The position numbers and the translations under genes were made by a program. A stretch of 64,000 bases of DNA from Pseudofabraea citricarpa. Its lineage: Eukaryota; Ascomycota; Leotiomycetes; Helotiales; Dermateaceae. Positions 61,082 to 64,000 of the stretch are shown here, piece by piece. Each line of letters opens with the position of its first letter. The first letter of the stretch is position 1. The stretch is from positions 1-64,000 of the forward strand of contig JAPWGK010000012.1 in assembly GCA_029641185.1 (NCBI GenBank), read 5' to 3'. The notes below the pieces were generated by a model that was not told where the DNA came from, did not search any database, and saw only the letters and a program-made list of their open reading frames with translations.

Positions 61082-61740
61082 TTTGGAATAATAGCTACAT
61101 GCTATAGCACGTACTCGGCTACTACATTTATAAAGTCATCCATCTTGTAGTTATCCTCTTTCTTCCTTAGACAAATCAGTAACCTTCGACACCGGCATTC
61201 AATTGAACAATTCAATGTGATACGAGTCGATCCATTGGTTATAGTGTTCACTTAGTCTAGGCTTTCGAACTTTACCTTGGGAGTATAAAGCCTTTCATTC
61301 TTTTGATTCTTGGCTATAAGTACCTATTTCTAGTTAAATAACTAGTCGCTCTATAAGCCCGATCTTCCTATATACTCTCCTTCTTACGTTCCTGTTCCCG
61401 CGGGGATCCGATGTAGACTCTAGCTTCCAGGCCGCCTTTCCTAGTTCTGTAAATGTTAATATTCTCTACCAATATAATATCAATTTCACTGCTCTTCTTA
61501 AGAATAGTAACTGGTATAAGTATCAGTATCAGAAAATTCCACTTGAAGAAGGATTTCATATTGTTGGAATAATAGTCACGTGGGCACGTGATACGCTAGT
61601 GCCTATATAAGGCCTCCTCCTGTAGTAGTTCCTCTTTCCTCCTTATACAAATCAATACCTTTGAAACAAGCATCATATTACTAGAGTGAATATATAGTGC
61701 CTATCGACCCATTGATTATAGTCAATCGATATATATCTTC
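61082..61740 (+). mobile_element. Miniature LTR element (TRIM-like)
   Basis: Two diverged direct repeats, about 61,082-61,245 and 61,560-61,740, share TTGGAATAATAG, CACGT, a TATAA box, a TCCTCTTTCYTCCTTAKACA segment and CCATTGRTTATAGT. The second copy begins TGTTGGAATAATAGTCACGT, a typical Copia LTR start. Only about 320 bases lie between the repeats, too few for gag-pol, so this is a terminal-repeat miniature or an internally deleted element. The repeats look about two-thirds identical by eye, hence old. Confidence 0.5.
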
Positions 61741-64000
61741 TACTAAACCTTCTAAATTTTTGAATTTCATTTACCCTCGATCAACAAGACCTTTCTTAAT
61801 TCATGCCAAAAGTATAAGTTCTATAGTAAACCTGAAGAATTCAAAATGAAGACCAACCCTTTCGTCGATGCCACTAAGCCAGATGGTGGAGTAGCAAGAT
61901 TATTAAGACGGTTTACAACGTTTAGCTAATCCGCAAAGCAGTCTCTATCGAAAAACATGTTTTCCTTGGCAACTTTAATAAATTTAATCGTGTTGTTGTC
62001 AACTTGTATTATGCGGCCGATTTCTTGGGAGGTTTATATCTTACTTTCAATTTATCTACATACCTACGTATCTGTTAATATATTCTTGCTGAAACTGTAA
62101 GTAGACGAGGCCTGCGTCTATAGGTCCAGTGCATTATATTATGCTATTATCAAATTGTCACACAGCCAATTTTCAGAGGATTGTCTTTCTTATCACCAAC
62201 CTGTATATCTGATAACATGCTTTGAGTTCCCAACTGGTACTCACAAGCAGATTACTACTTCATATAACAAGTTGGGGAACTTGAATCATGTTGTCAACTT
62301 GTGTTACGCGGCCGGTCAACCTAGGAATTTCATTTTCCCTTTAAATTTACAGCTGGGTTGATACCTTGTCTGAATGCTGTTACTTATAACTTCATTGTGT
62401 CTTAGCATAATATTTTCGACTTCTCATATATAGCTGATTTGCAGATCATTCTGTCGATACACCTCCTATTCAGAGGTGTCGAGAGGTTATATAGCCTCTT
62501 CAGACCTACATATTGATTCATTGTAGTTAATACGAAAGTTTGGTTGAGACATGTTTTATTGTAGGGAGCGGAAGGATTCCTAGGTTATATAGCTATGAAT
62601 ATTCACAGGAGATCAGACAGGCTGCACAAGGTTATTGGCTTTTTCAGGTTAGGTGAGGTGAATATTATGCTGACACTTACTTACCTTCAATCTGCATATC
62701 TGTAAAAGCGTTTGTAAGTTTCAACTATTCCTCTTTATAACCTCGGGGACTTTGGTCGTGCTATTGCCAATTTGCGTCACGCGGTCGATTGCCAAAGGAG
62801 TTTCATTGTCCCTCTCAGTTCATAGATTTGACGCCATATCTGTTATTTTGTTTTTATATATCTTAGGATATCAAGGAAACGGAGGAGTGTATTTGCAGAA
62901 GCCATTGAAAGTAAAGGATCCAGGTTTTTGAATTTTCATTCTCTAGGACTAAATGATTAGAAATTTAGCAAGATAAATTAAAAGCTTATCAGATGAGATG
63001 AATAGTTTGCTTGCTGGATAACTGAATTGTTCAAAAACTTGTAAAATCAAATTTTCATGAATATTATCCCACTTGTTATCTTATTACTTATATTAATATT
63101 CCTATTATTTTGCTCAGTTACTGATTTACTTTAGCAACTCATTATACTTGATAAAAAGAGAGAATATTTTTATTGCATTTTACTTAAAGACAAATACTTA
63201 TTGAAAGGGTCAAAAGTATTCATCATAATAATTTCGGATTTACAAGTATATATATAAGTAGTATGATTCATCTTATTTTGTCCTTACCATCAAGCAACAT
63301 CAGAAAGATTTTACTGGACGCTCTGTAACTAACAACCGCACAGCCTCGTTTGTATACTCTCTTTGTTTCTGTTATACTTTTATTTATATCCGCCACCCTG
63401 CCAATCTCTCTGGATTGCGTTGCAGTCAATCAATTAATCCGTGCTGTTGTCACTTACCTTCCTGCGGCCGATATATCAAGACAGATAGAAACCAAAAGCT
63501 AGCAGTTGAAGCCTGACGTTTTATCTTTTTCTATTACTTTACTCTTCCTAAATTGTACTATAATAAATGATTTTATACTGACATTCTCTTTCTACGACTG
63601 ATTTATGAGTATTTCTATTACTTAATTAAGGATATAGCAGAGCCAGATCTGTCATTTATAATATATTCCTCTGATTGTCCAACCCCTCATATCATATATC
63701 ATGCAGTAACCCGATATAACAATAAGCCTTTTCCCTTTCTACACCCTTAAATTGCTGTTGTCAACTACCTTCCTGCGACCGATACATAAATACTACAAAA
63801 GCGAACAACCAGGTCTTCCATCCGCATAGGTCATATACCAACCTGACGTAGATTTCCCGCCTCGGAAATAGCGGAACCATGTACGCTCCTCCAACTGCCA
63901 TCGAGTCTTGGTGGTTACGCAAAGAAGTTGGTAAGCAAACAAGATTTGCCAAAGATGCCCAGGTATTCATAGGTAGAGGAGTTTAGAAAGATGCGAAAAT
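61741..64000. repeat. Gene-poor region with five degenerate copies of a short motif
   Basis: Variants of a 25-base core TTGTCAACTTGT...GCGGCCGA occur at about 61,996, 62,291, 62,763, 63,447 and 63,758, all in the same orientation. Flanking similarity extends at least 90 bases upstream for the second and third (CTGTATATCTGATAAC versus CTGCATATCTGTAAAA). I see no gene. A 28-codon frame begins at an ATG near 61,846, and ORFs at 62,155-62,361 and 63,761-63,970 are unconvincing. Confidence 0.5.

Noticed and set aside
31920..64000. CRISPR array, rRNA operon or other prokaryote-type features
   Set aside because: Nothing of the sort is visible, and intron-containing fungal genes exclude a bacterial source.

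Overview
The window looks like a piece of a filamentous ascomycete genome (Pezizomycotina; Leotiomycetes is a guess). The evidence is short spliceosomal introns of about 48-75 bases with GTAAGT-like donors and CTAAT/CTAAC branch points, fungal-type gene families, and a two-speed layout with a sharp base-composition boundary near position 31,830.

Positions 1-31,830 are gene-free, extremely AT-rich and nearly lack CpA/TpG while keeping CpG, the signature of repeat-induced point mutation (RIP). Read through the stops, they are dead Ty3/Gypsy retrotransposons: a minus-strand element running off the left edge (E1, to 7,888), a plus-strand element (E2, about 7,889-16,939), and a second, LTR-bounded copy of the E1 family (E3, 16,940-30,423). 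Inside E1 the expected reverse-transcriptase segment is replaced by about 1 kb of almost pure A/C grading into poly-C, which may be an assembly artefact.

From 31,830 rightward the sequence is ordinary genic DNA with a few transposon scars. Genes in order: a cAMP-receptor-like GPCR (+); a small many-exon gene of a dsRBM-like family (-); a 2EXR/F-box-like gene (-); a tiny basic ORF (+) converging on a second dsRBM-like paralogue (-); xylitol dehydrogenase (-); the ROK1 DEAD-box helicase (+); a decayed and an intact dsRBM-like paralogue (both -); a D-2-hydroxyacid dehydrogenase (-) divergent from L-arabinitol 4-dehydrogenase (+); mitochondrial ATP synthase subunit g (+); and a Zn2Cys6 transcription factor (-). 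The last 4 kb hold a decayed NmrA-like gene, a miniature LTR element and a degenerate repeat family.

Two themes stand out. First, three intact or near-intact paralogues and one relic of a small-protein family, all on the minus strand within about 12.7 kb, share one plan: an N-terminal double-stranded-RNA-binding-motif-like region, then Ala/Pro/Ser-rich mini-exons separated only by phase-0 introns, then an acidic tail. This is the best candidate for something undescribed. Second, two successive-pathway enzymes of fungal pentose catabolism (L-arabinitol 4-dehydrogenase and xylitol dehydrogenase) lie within 10 kb, and both upstream regions carry matches to the published AraR consensus CGGDTAAW.
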